The notes beneath the pieces were generated by a model. It had not been told where the DNA came from. It saw only the letters and a program-made list of their open reading frames with translations, and made no database searches. A stretch of 33,254 bases of DNA from Burkholderiales bacterium (GTDB taxonomy: Bacteria; Pseudomonadota; Gammaproteobacteria; Burkholderiales; Burkholderiaceae_C). A program made the position numbers and the translations under genes. Location of the stretch: positions 1 through 33,254 of the forward strand of contig JAGWTJ010000009.1 in the NCBI GenBank assembly GCA_028869005.1, given 5' to 3'. Shown here in pieces: positions 10,668-17,846 of this stretch. How positions within the stretch are numbered: position 1 is the first letter of the stretch; each line of letters begins with the position of its first letter.

Positions 10668-10692
10668 GCGCCGGGAGCCGACCGCCCGGCGC
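10668..10692. terminator. Inverted repeat between convergent genes, likely terminator
   Basis: GCGCCGGG and CCCGGCGC (8-base arms, 9-base loop) lie in the 62-base gap between the DUF2892 gene and the converging exporter gene. There is no T-run on either side, so intrinsic termination is uncertain. Confidence 0.4.
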
Positions 10693-10706
10693 CCAGCCGT
10701 CGGCGC

Positions 10707-12839
10707 CTAATGCATCGGCGCCTGCGACGGCACCGTGCGCAGATCCTGCGCGACGCGCCCGTCGTGCAGCGCCACCACGCGCGACGCGCTGGCGATGGTT
10801 TCCGGCCGATGGGCGACCACGATGCGCGTCAGCGCGAGTTGCCTCACAGCCTGGTTGACCGCGCGCTCGCGCTCCACGTCGAGCGAACTCGTCGCCTCGT
10901 CGAGCATCAGCACCGCCGGCTGCCGGTACAGCGCGCGCGCCAGCAGCACGCGCTGCCGCTGTCCGCCCGACAGCGCCGTGCCCATGTCGCCGATCAGCGT
11001 GTCGTAGCCCATCGGCATCGCCTCGATCTCGTCGTGCACCGCCGCCACGCCCGCCGCGCGCTCGATGCGGGCGCGGTCGGGAGTCGGGTCGAAGAAGGCG
11101 ATGTTGTCGGCGATCGAACCCGAGAACAGCGGCTCGTCCTGCATCACGACGCCCACCGCGGCGCGCCAGGCGCGCACGCCGCGCCGCGCCAGCGGCTCGC
11201 CGCCCACCAGCACCTCGCCTTCGGTGGGCGCGCGGATGCCGAGCAGCAGCTTGAGCAGCGTCGTCTTGCCGCAGCCCGACGGTCCGACGATGGCCACCGA
11301 CTCGCCCGGCTCGATGACGAGATTCACGCCGCGCAGCACATCGGGCTCGCCGTCGGCGTAGCGGAAGCTCACGTTGCGCAGCTCGATGCGCGGCGACGCG
11401 GTGATCGGCACGCCGCTGCCGCCTTCGGCTTCGGGCGCGGCCAGCACGATGTCGGCCAGCCGCTCGCCGTGCAGCTTGAGCATCTTCAGCTCGGCCACCT
11501 TGTCGACCAGCGAACTCACGCGCTGTGCGAAGGTCTCCTTCCACGCGAAGAACGCAAACAGCATGCCGACGCTGAAGCGGCCGTCGAGCACGAGCAACGC
11601 GCCCAGGCCGATCACCACCACGCGCTCCAGCCCGAACAGGCCGCGATGCAGCACCGAGAACATCAGTTCGAGGCGACGCGTCGCGATCTGCGCGTTCATC
11701 GTCTCGACCACCAGGCTGGCGAAGCGCGAGCTGCGCTCGGCCTGCGCCCCGAACAGCTTGATCGCCTGCACGCCGCGCAGCGACTCGAGGAAGTGGCTCG
11801 ACTGCCGGGCCTCGAACACGAGCGCCTCCTCCGACGCCTCGCGCAGCGGCCGAAAGAACGCCCAGCGCAGTGCGCCGTAGGCTGCCACCGCCGCCAGCGC
11901 CACCGCGGTGAGGCGCAGGCTGTAGGCGAGCATCATCGCCAGCGTCAGCAGCACCAGTACGCCGTCGAGCAGCGCCTCGACGAAGCTGGTCGTCAGCGTG
12001 CGCTGGATGTGCTGCACGGCGCCGAAGCGCGACCAGACATCGCCGACATGGCGCTTTTCGAACCAGGCCACCGGCAGCCGCAGGAGATGCACGAAGACGT
12101 TGACCAACCACTGCAGGTTGAGCGTGGCCGACATCACCAGCACCGCCCACGAGCGCGCCGCCGCGGTAACCACCTGCAGGACGACCAGCAGCGCGAAGCC
12201 GACGACCAGCGTGAACAGCAGGTCGCGATCGGCGCTCACCACCACGCCGTCGACCACCCACTGCATGAGAAACGGTCCGAGCAGAACGAAGGCTTCGAGC
12301 GCGAGCGCAAGCACGACGATCTGCGCCAGCGAACGCCGCCAGCCGCTGACCGGCCCCACCAGTTGCGAGAGCGTGATGCGCTGACGCTGCACTTCTGGCC
12401 GAAAGCCCGGAGCCGGCTGCAGCTCGAGCGCGACGCCGGTGAAGTGGCGCGAGAACTCCTCGCGCTTCATGCGCCGCGTGCCGCGCGCCGGGTCGTGGAT
12501 CACGATCATCCCGCGCGAGACGCCGACGAGAACGACGAAATGGTTCAGGTCCCAGTGCAGGATGCAAGGCCGCTGCAACTGGTCGATCTCGTCGAGCTCG
12601 GCGCGCAGCGCGCGTGGCGCGAGGTCGAGCGCCTCGGCCATGCGCACCAGGTCGACCAGCGTCACGCCCTTGATCGACAGCGAGAAGCGCTGGCGCAGGC
12701 TCGGCAGGTCGGTGTCGTAGCCATGCGCCGAGGCCACCATCGCCAGGCAGGCCAGGCCGCATTCGGCGGCCTCGGTCTGCAGCACCAGCGGCACGCGGCG
12801 GCTGCCGATGCCCAGATGCAGCGCGTCGGCCAGGCCCAT
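10707..12839 (-). CDS. C39-peptidase ABC exporter for double-glycine peptides
   Basis: The 710-residue protein is a peptidase-containing ABC transporter (PCAT; CvaB/LagD/RaxB type). An N-terminal C39 protease (about 15-140) has Gln21, Cys27 (QTEAAECGLACL), His100 (HWDLNHFVVL) and Asp116 (HDPARG), so the catalytic set looks complete. Membrane segments span about 170-430. The ABC domain has Walker A GPSGCGKTT (519-527), signature LSGGQ (623-627), Walker B VLMLDE (643-648) and His677. Such proteins cut the leader after Gly-Gly and export the core peptide. The start codon overlaps the adaptor's stop by one base (TGATG). The GG-leader gene 14249-14443, two genes upstream, is the obvious substrate. 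Confidence 0.93.
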   Translation of the reverse strand: MGLADALHLGIGSRRVPLVLQTEAAECGLACLAMVASAHGYDTDLPSLRQRFSLSIKGVTLVDLVRMAEALDLAPRALRAELDEIDQLQRPCILHWDLNHFVVLVGVSRGMIVIHDPARGTRRMKREEFSRHFTGVALELQPAPGFRPEVQRQRITLSQLVGPVSGWRRSLAQIVVLALALEAFVLLGPFLMQWVVDGVVVSADRDLLFTLVVGFALLVVLQVVTAAARSWAVLVMSATLNLQWLVNVFVHLLRLPVAWFEKRHVGDVWSRFGAVQHIQRTLTTSFVEALLDGVLVLLTLAMMLAYSLRLTAVALAAVAAYGALRWAFFRPLREASEEALVFEARQSSHFLESLRGVQAIKLFGAQAERSSRFASLVVETMNAQIATRRLELMFSVLHRGLFGLERVVVIGLGALLVLDGRFSVGMLFAFFAWKETFAQRVSSLVDKVAELKMLKLHGERLADIVLAAPEAEGGSGVPITASPRIELRNVSFRYADGEPDVLRGVNLVIEPGESVAIVGPSGCGKTTLLKLLLGIRAPTEGEVLVGGEPLARRGVRAWRAAVGVVMQDEPLFSGSIADNIAFFDPTPDRARIERAAGVAAVHDEIEAMPMGYDTLIGDMGTALSGGQRQRVLLARALYRQPAVLMLDEATSSLDVERERAVNQAVRQLALTRIVVAHRPETIASASRVVALHDGRVAQDLRTVPSQAPMH

Positions 12840-14113
12840 CAGGCCCCCACGGCGCCGCGGCTGCGCCAGGCCAGCAGCGGCTCGAACAGCCAGGCCACCA
12901 GCCGGCGCCGGTCGAGCAGCACGTCGGCCGTCAGGCGCATGCCGGCCGCCAGTGGCGTGGACTCGGCGTCGGCCCTCGCATCCAGAGCCAGCGTGATGCG
13001 AAAGAGCGGCTCGCCCGCTGCCGCCGCCGCGGCGCTGGTGGCCGGCAGCGCGAGCGCGGCAAGTTCACTCGGCGCCAGCGGCACGCGCGAGACCTCGACC
13101 ACATGCGCCGGCCAATGGCCGAAGCGCTCGAATGGAAAGGCCTCGAAGCGCAGTTGCACCGGCATGCCGACGCGCACGAAGCCCACCGCGCTCGACGGCG
13201 CGTAGAGCTGGGCCTGCAGCCTGGCGCCGGACGGCACCAGACTGGCCAGCGCCGACGACGGCGAGACACTCTGTCCTGTCTCGGCCAATACCGCGCTGAT
13301 CGTCCCGGACTGTGGCGCACGCACGACAATGCGACGCTCGCCCTGCTGCTCTGCGCTCTCGCGCCGCAGCCGCGCCAAGTCGCGCGTAATGCCGCCGACG
13401 GCGCTTTCGGCCAGCAGCGGCAACGTCTGGCGCTCGCCCTCGAGCTCGGCGCGCTCGCGCTCCAGCGCTGCGCGCTGCCGCGCCAGCGCCTGTTCGGCTA
13501 CGCGCAGCCCGAGCAGTTCCTCGGTCTTGGACTGGACCTGCGCCTGCGAGATGAACTGCTGTGCCTCCAGCGACTTCAGCCGCGCCAGGGCGTCCTCGGC
13601 AAGCGTGCGGCGCTGGCGCTGCAAAGCCGCCTCGCCCTCGAGCTGCGTCGCCTCGCGCTCGAGCGCGGCCAGGCGGCGATCGAGCGCAGCACGACGCGCG
13701 TCGGCCAGCACCTGCTGCTGGCGCGCCGCATCGGCCAGGCTGCGGCTGCGCTCTTCGAGACTGCGCCGCACCTGCACCTCGTCGGCGTCGGCCAGTTGCG
13801 TGCGCTCGAGTCCCAACACGAACAGCACGTCGCCGCTGGCCACGGTCTGTCCTTCGGCCACATTGCGCTCGAGAACCGTCCCCGCCGCCGTCGGCACGAG
13901 GCGGATCAGGCCGCGGTCGGGCACCAGCACACCGGGGACCGTTGCGCGCCGCGTGTATTGGGCGATCGTCAGAAAAGCGATCGCGGCGGCGAGCGCGACG
14001 AGCACGCCGACGGTCAGCAAAGACAGCGAGAGCGGCCGCACCAACTGGACGCGGCCCAGCCAGGGCTGCGCCTGCGCCTCGAGCGCTTCGGGCCGGAATA
14101 GCGAGCGCGTCAT
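12839..14113 (-). CDS. HlyD/CvaA family periplasmic adaptor
   Basis: The 424-residue product has a short cytoplasmic tail, one membrane segment (about 30-52, LSLLTVGVLVALAAAIAFLTI) and the adaptor core. GVLVPDRGLIRLVPTAAGTVLERNVAEGQTVASGDVLFVL is the lipoyl-like half, in two parts around a long Arg/Glu/Ala-rich coiled coil (about 115-240), and IVVRAPQSGTISAVLAETGQSV is the second lipoyl half. This membrane-fusion protein connects the ABC exporter to an outer-membrane channel, which is not encoded here (a TolC-like protein elsewhere is expected). It is cotranscribed with the exporter gene and lies 135 bases downstream of the GG-peptide gene. Confidence 0.92.
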   Translation of the reverse strand: MTRSLFRPEALEAQAQPWLGRVQLVRPLSLSLLTVGVLVALAAAIAFLTIAQYTRRATVPGVLVPDRGLIRLVPTAAGTVLERNVAEGQTVASGDVLFVLGLERTQLADADEVQVRRSLEERSRSLADAARQQQVLADARRAALDRRLAALEREATQLEGEAALQRQRRTLAEDALARLKSLEAQQFISQAQVQSKTEELLGLRVAEQALARQRAALERERAELEGERQTLPLLAESAVGGITRDLARLRRESAEQQGERRIVVRAPQSGTISAVLAETGQSVSPSSALASLVPSGARLQAQLYAPSSAVGFVRVGMPVQLRFEAFPFERFGHWPAHVVEVSRVPLAPSELAALALPATSAAAAAAGEPLFRITLALDARADAESTPLAAGMRLTADVLLDRRRLVAWLFEPLLAWRSRGAVGA

Positions 14114-14248
14114 CGGCCGGCCCAGACCCGACTCCGATCCAAAGCCGCAACAAACCGACGAACGACCACCGACGACGCGCTGGGATCCGGTGCGCGCCGC
14201 CGTCCTGTATTCAGACGTCTCCGCTCAGGAAGACGCAATGGAGGTCTC

Positions 14249-14443
14249 TTACCAGCCGCCCTTCGGCGACAGGGTGGCATTCCCGGCGGCTGCCCAGCCA
14301 CCCTTCGGCGATCCGCCGCCACATACCGCCTCGAATTGCGCGGAATCTAGCGCAACCGGCCCACTTAACGGGCGCTGAGACGGGCGCTGATCCTGTGTGC
14401 GGACGAACCGAGTGATAACGCGATGGGCAAACTGACGCAGCAT
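14249..14443 (-). CDS. Small peptide precursor with double-glycine leader and two SPKGGW repeats
   Basis: A 64-codon gene begins with ATG at 14443 behind a strong ribosome binding site (AGGAG, eight bases upstream). Residues 32-43, LDSAQFEAVCGG, match the double-glycine leader pattern (Leu -12, Phe -7, Val -4, Gly-Gly -2/-1). Cleavage after GG would release 21 residues: Gly, then SPKGGW, AAAGNATL and a second SPKGGW that ends the protein. The core is cysteine-free with Gly, Ala, two Lys and two Trp. It lies between luxR and the HlyD/C39-exporter genes on the same strand, which fits an exported bacteriocin or signal peptide. A longer start at 14494 lacks a ribosome site. I do not recognise the family; the identity rests on leader, repeats and context. 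Confidence 0.8.
   Translation of the reverse strand: MLRQFAHRVITRFVRTQDQRPSQRPLSGPVALDSAQFEAVCGGGSPKGGWAAAGNATLSPKGGW
14252..14311 (-). repeat. Direct repeat encoding the two SPKGGW units
   Basis: The 18-base units at 14252-14269 and 14294-14311 differ at one base (silent, Gly codon GGC/GGT) and start 42 bases apart. The near identity suggests duplication within the core-peptide coding region. Confidence 0.85.
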
Positions 14444-14449
14444 GGCAGG

Positions 14450-14457
14450 CTCTCCTC
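14450..14457 (-). promoter_or_regulatory. Ribosome binding site that fixes the peptide start
   Basis: The minus strand reads GAGGAGAG here, ending six bases ahead of the ATG at 14443. It is among the strongest ribosome binding sites in the window and rules against the longer open frame. Confidence 0.8.
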
Positions 14458-14521
14458 GGCAGCAATCGTGTGCGATATGCACGGACAAGCGCATTGGAGC
14501 TGTCGCCCATCCCGGCGTGTA

Positions 14522-14537
14522 CTGTCATCTCTGACAG
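14522..14537. promoter_or_regulatory. lux-box-like operator upstream of the peptide gene
   Basis: CTGTCATCTCTGACAG is a perfect inverted repeat (6-base arms, 4-base centre) that fits the CT-N12-AG pattern of LuxR-type binding sites. Its centre is about 86 bases upstream of the peptide's start codon, a reasonable place for an activator site near -42 of a promoter. It is the best candidate target of the adjacent LuxR protein. Confidence 0.7.
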
Positions 14538-14558
14538 GGTACGCAACGGGGTGTTTCG

Positions 14559-14574
14559 GGCCGCCCAGGCGGCC
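14559..14574 (-). terminator. GC-rich hairpin after luxR
   Basis: GGCCGCC-CA-GGCGGCC lies 25 bases beyond the luxR stop codon and before the lux-box-like site. It could terminate luxR transcription so that the peptide operon uses its own promoter. It has no T-run. Confidence 0.35.
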
Positions 14575-14598
14575 GCTGCGGCCGGGGCCGCCGGCGCG

Positions 14599-15312
14599 TC
14601 AGTGGATCAGGCCGAGTCGCAGTGCCTTGAGCACCGCTTGGTGCTTGTTGGCGCAGCCGAGCTTATGGGTCGCCGAGCCGACGTGCAGGTTGGCGGTGCG
14701 CTCGGTGATCCCCATCATGGCGCCGACCTCCCACGCCGTTTTGCCTTCCATCGTCCAGCGCAGCGCTTCGGCTTCGCGCGGCGTGAGGGCCGGTCGCTCG
14801 GGCTGCTGCGCCGCTGGCAGCAGTAGCCGCATCGCGGCATCCTGCGCGAGCACCGCGAAGAGCTGCAGGTCGGCCACGATGCGCTGCAATTCCTCGGGGT
14901 TGTCAGGCAGAGCGCGGTCGCGGTCGACGCCGAGCATGAAGTGCCGCCCCTCAGGCATGTGCAGCGCCATCGCGATGCCGGTGCGGTAGCCGAAATGCGC
15001 CTGCTCCTCCCACAGGTCGCCCGCATCGTGGCAGAGATAGGTCTGCTGGTTCCAGATGATGGGCATCGTCTGTCGCCTGCAATGCTGCATCACCGGATCA
15101 CGGCGATAGACGGAGGGGTTGCCGTAGGACTCCGAAAACGCCTGGGGCGTGTTGTCGACAGTGATGAACTCGCTGCGCCCCGGCGCACGGTCGATCACCG
15201 CCATCGCGGACACCGTCTCGAAGCCCAGGCGCTGCGTGAAGCGCACGACGTTGTCGCGGAAGTCCTCGCGACTCCGCGCCTTCAGTACCTCGTCGTATCC
15301 ACCAGGGAGCAT
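14599..15312 (-). CDS. LuxR-type quorum-sensing transcription regulator
   Basis: The 237-residue protein has an autoinducer-binding domain (about 10-160) and a GerE-type helix-turn-helix (about 175-237, LTPREAEALRW...TANLHVGSATHKLG). By TraR numbering, the pocket residues Tyr61, Asp70, Pro71 and Trp85 are kept as Tyr63, Asp72, Pro73 and Trp87, with the same spacing. Trp57 is replaced by Phe59. The DNA-binding invariants Glu178, Leu182 and Gly188 correspond to Glu180, Leu184 and Gly190. It should bind an acyl-homoserine lactone or a related ligand and control nearby promoters. GGAG precedes the ATG. No luxI lies in the window, so it may be a solo or use a distant synthase. Confidence 0.92.
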   Translation of the reverse strand: MLPGGYDEVLKARSREDFRDNVVRFTQRLGFETVSAMAVIDRAPGRSEFITVDNTPQAFSESYGNPSVYRRDPVMQHCRRQTMPIIWNQQTYLCHDAGDLWEEQAHFGYRTGIAMALHMPEGRHFMLGVDRDRALPDNPEELQRIVADLQLFAVLAQDAAMRLLLPAAQQPERPALTPREAEALRWTMEGKTAWEVGAMMGITERTANLHVGSATHKLGCANKHQAVLKALRLGLIH

Positions 15313-15343
15313 CGCGCTCCGGCCCCTAATTTGTCACAGAGCC

Positions 15344-15359
15344 CTGACAGGGTTGACAG
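15344..15359. promoter_or_regulatory. Second lux-box-like site between luxR and the divergent gene
   Basis: CTGACAGGGTTGACAG fits CT-N12-AG and agrees with the site at 14522-14537 at 11 of 16 positions (CTG.CA....TGACAG). It contains a perfect TTGACA -35-like hexamer at 15353-15358 on the plus strand, though no good -10 follows. It lies about 32 bases from the luxR start and 37 from the RsaM-like start, so it could control either gene. Confidence 0.5.
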
Positions 15360-15395
15360 TTCCCAACTGGCCCCATGGTGCCAAAAGATACTGCC

Positions 15396-15812
15396 ATGAC
15401 GCGCACCGCCAATTTTCTTCCCGATCCCGTCGTACCCCCGGTAACACCGTGGTCGTTGCGCGCGTGGCCGCCGCTATTGTGGCAGCTCGACGCTGCGACA
15501 CGCGTGCGATTCCGCCACTTGGACACGCGCATCACCTTCGTCGGCGATGCCAGCAGCCCACCCGCCGGTCAGACCGTCTGGGCGACGCAGGGCGACGACG
15601 GCTCGGCCGGCATGGCCTGGGACTGGGTCGAGGTCACGCAAGGCATCGTCACCATGGCCGACCCGATGTCGGTCATCACCAACCTGCGGCTGCTGGGCGG
15701 CGAGGGCGAAGTGCTCACCGCCTACGCCGCAGCCCGCTACCTGAACGAATTCGTGCGTGCGCTGCCTTGGCAAAGCGAGGTTCACCGCGCGCTCCGTGGC
15801 CTGACGCACTGA
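15396..15812 (+). CDS. Small tryptophan-rich protein, probable RsaM/DUF4902-type quorum-sensing modulator
   Basis: The 138-residue soluble protein is rich in tryptophan (TPWSLRAWPPLLWQLD, AWDWVEVTQGIVTMADPMSV, ALPWQSEV). The last two segments, with ITNLRLL between them, match my memory of the DUF4902/RsaM family, whose genes lie next to luxI/luxR in burkholderias and pseudomonads and repress quorum sensing. No alignment could be run, so this is a moderate assignment. It is divergent from luxR, across the second lux-box-like site. It is not a LuxI synthase: the conserved Arg/Phe/Trp residues of LuxI are absent. ATG 15396 is preferred over 15375, but neither has a clear ribosome site. Confidence 0.65.
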   Translation: MTRTANFLPDPVVPPVTPWSLRAWPPLLWQLDAATRVRFRHLDTRITFVGDASSPPAGQTVWATQGDDGSAGMAWDWVEVTQGIVTMADPMSVITNLRLLGGEGEVLTAYAAARYLNEFVRALPWQSEVHRALRGLTH

Positions 15813-15853
15813 ACGCTCGCCGGCCGCCGCGGCGCATGCGGCGCCATTCGACC

Positions 15854-17017
15854 CTATCCCACCGCAGCCCGCCGCAGCCGCTGTGCGACGAACCCCAAAG
15901 CGAGCGCGGCGAGCAGTGCGCAACTCACCAGCGACGCCAGCAGCTCGGGCAGCGGCAGCGCCGCGCCTTCGAGCACGCGACTCATCAGCGTCATCTGCGC
16001 CAGCGCCGGCACCCACAGGTGCCACGGACGCTCGCCTTCCTGGTTGAACAGCGTGACCATCGGCGCCAGCGTCACCGCCAGCATGATCACGGTGGCATTG
16101 GCCTGCGCCTCCTTGACGCTCTTGCAGCGGATCGCCACCGCCATCAGCAGCGCGGCGACGGCGCCGGCCAGCGGCGCGAGCAGCGCGATGAACCAGGCGG
16201 CCTCGTGCACGCCGAAGCGAAACAGTGCCGCCAGCGTCTCGCTCCTCAGCAGCCACTGCCCCGGCAGGAAGCTCGCGCACGACAGCACCGCCACCAGCAT
16301 CGCCACGCTGGCCACCGCCGCCCACTTGCCGAGAACGAGTGCCCATAGCGCCGCCGGATTCATCAGCAGCGGCTCGAGCGAACCGCGTTCGCGTTCGCCC
16401 GCGGTGCTGTCGAGGGCCGCGTTGAGCGCGCCGTAGAGCACTGCCATCAGCACGAAGAACGGCACCATCTTCGTGAGCTGCGCGGCACGCGCGCCGGCGT
16501 CGGCCAGGTCGCGTTCCTCGATGCGGATCGGCTCGGTCACGAGCGGCGCGACGCCGCGCAGCGCCAGCCGCAGCGTGGCCTGCTCCCGACTGAAGCCGCG
16601 CAGCAGCCGCAGCACGGCGGCATGGCCGGCCTGCGCACGCTGGTTGGAGCTGCTCGACACCACCGCCAGCAACGGCGGCTCGGCGCGCTGCAACCCGGCC
16701 TCGAAGTCGGCCGGCACCACCACCACCGGGTCGCCGAGCTGGCTCTTGCGCAGCTCGTCTTCGTAGTCGACGGGCGCCTTGCGCACGGTATAGGTCTGGC
16801 GCGCGATGTAGTTGGCCAGCGTCGGCGCATGCTCGATGCCGGCCACCACGACCTCGCGCGCCTCGGCGCGCTTCTCCATCGCGCCGACGAGCGAGGACAG
16901 CAGCAGCAGCACCAGCGGCCCCATCGCCACCGAGCTCAGCAGCACCGTCATCAGCGTGCGGCGGTCGCGCAGCGCGTCGACCAGTTCCTTGAGATAGACG
17001 ATCCAGGCCGCCGCCAT
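15854..17017 (-). CDS. ABC-2 type permease, NatB-like
   Basis: The 387-residue product has one N-terminal membrane segment (about 25-45), a large extracytoplasmic domain (about 50-180) and five or six C-terminal segments. It carries the motif STAGERERGSLEPLLMNPAA, typical of NatB and related ABC-2 permeases. With the preceding ATPase it forms a two-component exporter; NatAB in Bacillus exports sodium, but the substrate here is unknown. The ATG at 17017 has AGGCGG upstream and follows the ATPase stop by ten bases. Confidence 0.88.
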   Translation of the reverse strand: MAAAWIVYLKELVDALRDRRTLMTVLLSSVAMGPLVLLLLSSLVGAMEKRAEAREVVVAGIEHAPTLANYIARQTYTVRKAPVDYEDELRKSQLGDPVVVVPADFEAGLQRAEPPLLAVVSSSSNQRAQAGHAAVLRLLRGFSREQATLRLALRGVAPLVTEPIRIEERDLADAGARAAQLTKMVPFFVLMAVLYGALNAALDSTAGERERGSLEPLLMNPAALWALVLGKWAAVASVAMLVAVLSCASFLPGQWLLRSETLAALFRFGVHEAAWFIALLAPLAGAVAALLMAVAIRCKSVKEAQANATVIMLAVTLAPMVTLFNQEGERPWHLWVPALAQMTLMSRVLEGAALPLPELLASLVSCALLAALALGFVAQRLRRAAVG

Positions 17018-17027
17018 CACATCCGCC

Positions 17028-17846
17028 TCATGTCGCCGCACCCGCCGCCGCACTGGCCGCACCCGCCGCAACCCTGGCCGCCGCCGCACCGGCGCGCTCG
17101 TCGGCCGTGAAGGCCAGCCGCACGAAGGCGTCCTCGAAGTCGGCGCAGCCGGCGCGCTCGCACAGCGCCGCCACCGAGCCCTCGGCCACCGCACGGCCAT
17201 GCGCGACGACCACCACCTGGTCGCACAGGCGCTCCACCTCCTGCATGATGTGCGTGGAGAACACGATGCACTTGCCTTCGTCGTCGCGCAGCCGGCGCAG
17301 CGCCTCGCGCAGCGAACGCGTGGCCAGCACGTCCAGGCCGTTGGTCGGCTCGTCGAGGACGATGTTCGGCGGATCGTGCACGAGCGCGCGCGCCAGCGCC
17401 GTCTTCATGCGCTCGCCCTGGCTGAAGCCCTCGGTGCGGCGGTCGAGCAGCGGCTGCAGCTCGAGCAGCGTCGCGAGCTGCTCGGCGCGCGCCTGGGCGG
17501 CGTCCTGCGCCAGGCCCTGCAGCCGGCCGTAGTAGACGATGTTCTCGCGCGCCGTCAGCCGCGGGTACAGGCCGCGCGCGTCGCTCAGCACGCCCATGCG
17601 CGCGAGCGCCGCGCGCGGACGGCTCGTGACGTCGATGCCGTCGACCTCGATGCGGCCGCGGTCGGGCGCGACGAGCGCGGCCACCGCGCGCAGCGCCGTC
17701 GTCTTGCCGGCGCCGTTCGGCCCGAGCAGCGCCGTGATGCGGCCATCGGCGGCGCGCAGGTCCAGCCCCGCCAGCGCATGCACCTCACGTGCCTTGCGGC
17801 CGCGCCCCTGCACGAAGCGCTTGGCCAGATCGCGCACGACGATCAC
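17028..17846 (-). CDS. ABC transporter ATP-binding protein, NatA-like
   Basis: The 272-residue ATPase has Walker A GPNGAGKTT (residues 42-50), a FSQGE signature variant (usual LSGGQ), Walker B NIVLDEPTNGLD and the switch histidine in FSTHIMQEVE. It energises the NatB-like permease encoded just downstream. Start is GTG at 17846, overlapping the hydrolase stop as GTGA. The last 25 residues are a low-complexity Ala/Gly tail, matched in the DNA by an imperfect GCC/GCG repeat at about 17037-17096, and are unlikely to be part of the nucleotide-binding fold. Confidence 0.92.
   Translation of the reverse strand: MIVVRDLAKRFVQGRGRKAREVHALAGLDLRAADGRITALLGPNGAGKTTALRAVAALVAPDRGRIEVDGIDVTSRPRAALARMGVLSDARGLYPRLTARENIVYYGRLQGLAQDAAQARAEQLATLLELQPLLDRRTEGFSQGERMKTALARALVHDPPNIVLDEPTNGLDVLATRSLREALRRLRDDEGKCIVFSTHIMQEVERLCDQVVVVAHGRAVAEGSVAALCERAGCADFEDAFVRLAFTADERAGAAAARVAAGAASAAAGAAT

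Noticed and set aside
14249-14494. Longer, 81-residue version of the GG-peptide starting at 14494
   Set aside because: The extra 17 residues lack a ribosome binding site, whereas the ATG at 14443 has an ideal one and gives a normal leader length.
14211-14546. A 111-codon minus-strand frame overlapping the GG-peptide gene
   Set aside because: It shows no domain or ribosome site; the overlapping frame has the leader, repeats and strong ribosome binding site.
15396-15812. The gene next to luxR as an AHL synthase (LuxI)
   Set aside because: The product lacks the conserved LuxI residues and is shorter than LuxI; its Trp-rich pattern fits an RsaM/DUF4902-type protein better.
17037-17096. Repeats of GCC/GCA as a possible structured repeat element
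   Set aside because: They encode a low-complexity Ala/Gly tail of the NatA-like ATPase and look like codon-level repetition, not a separate element.
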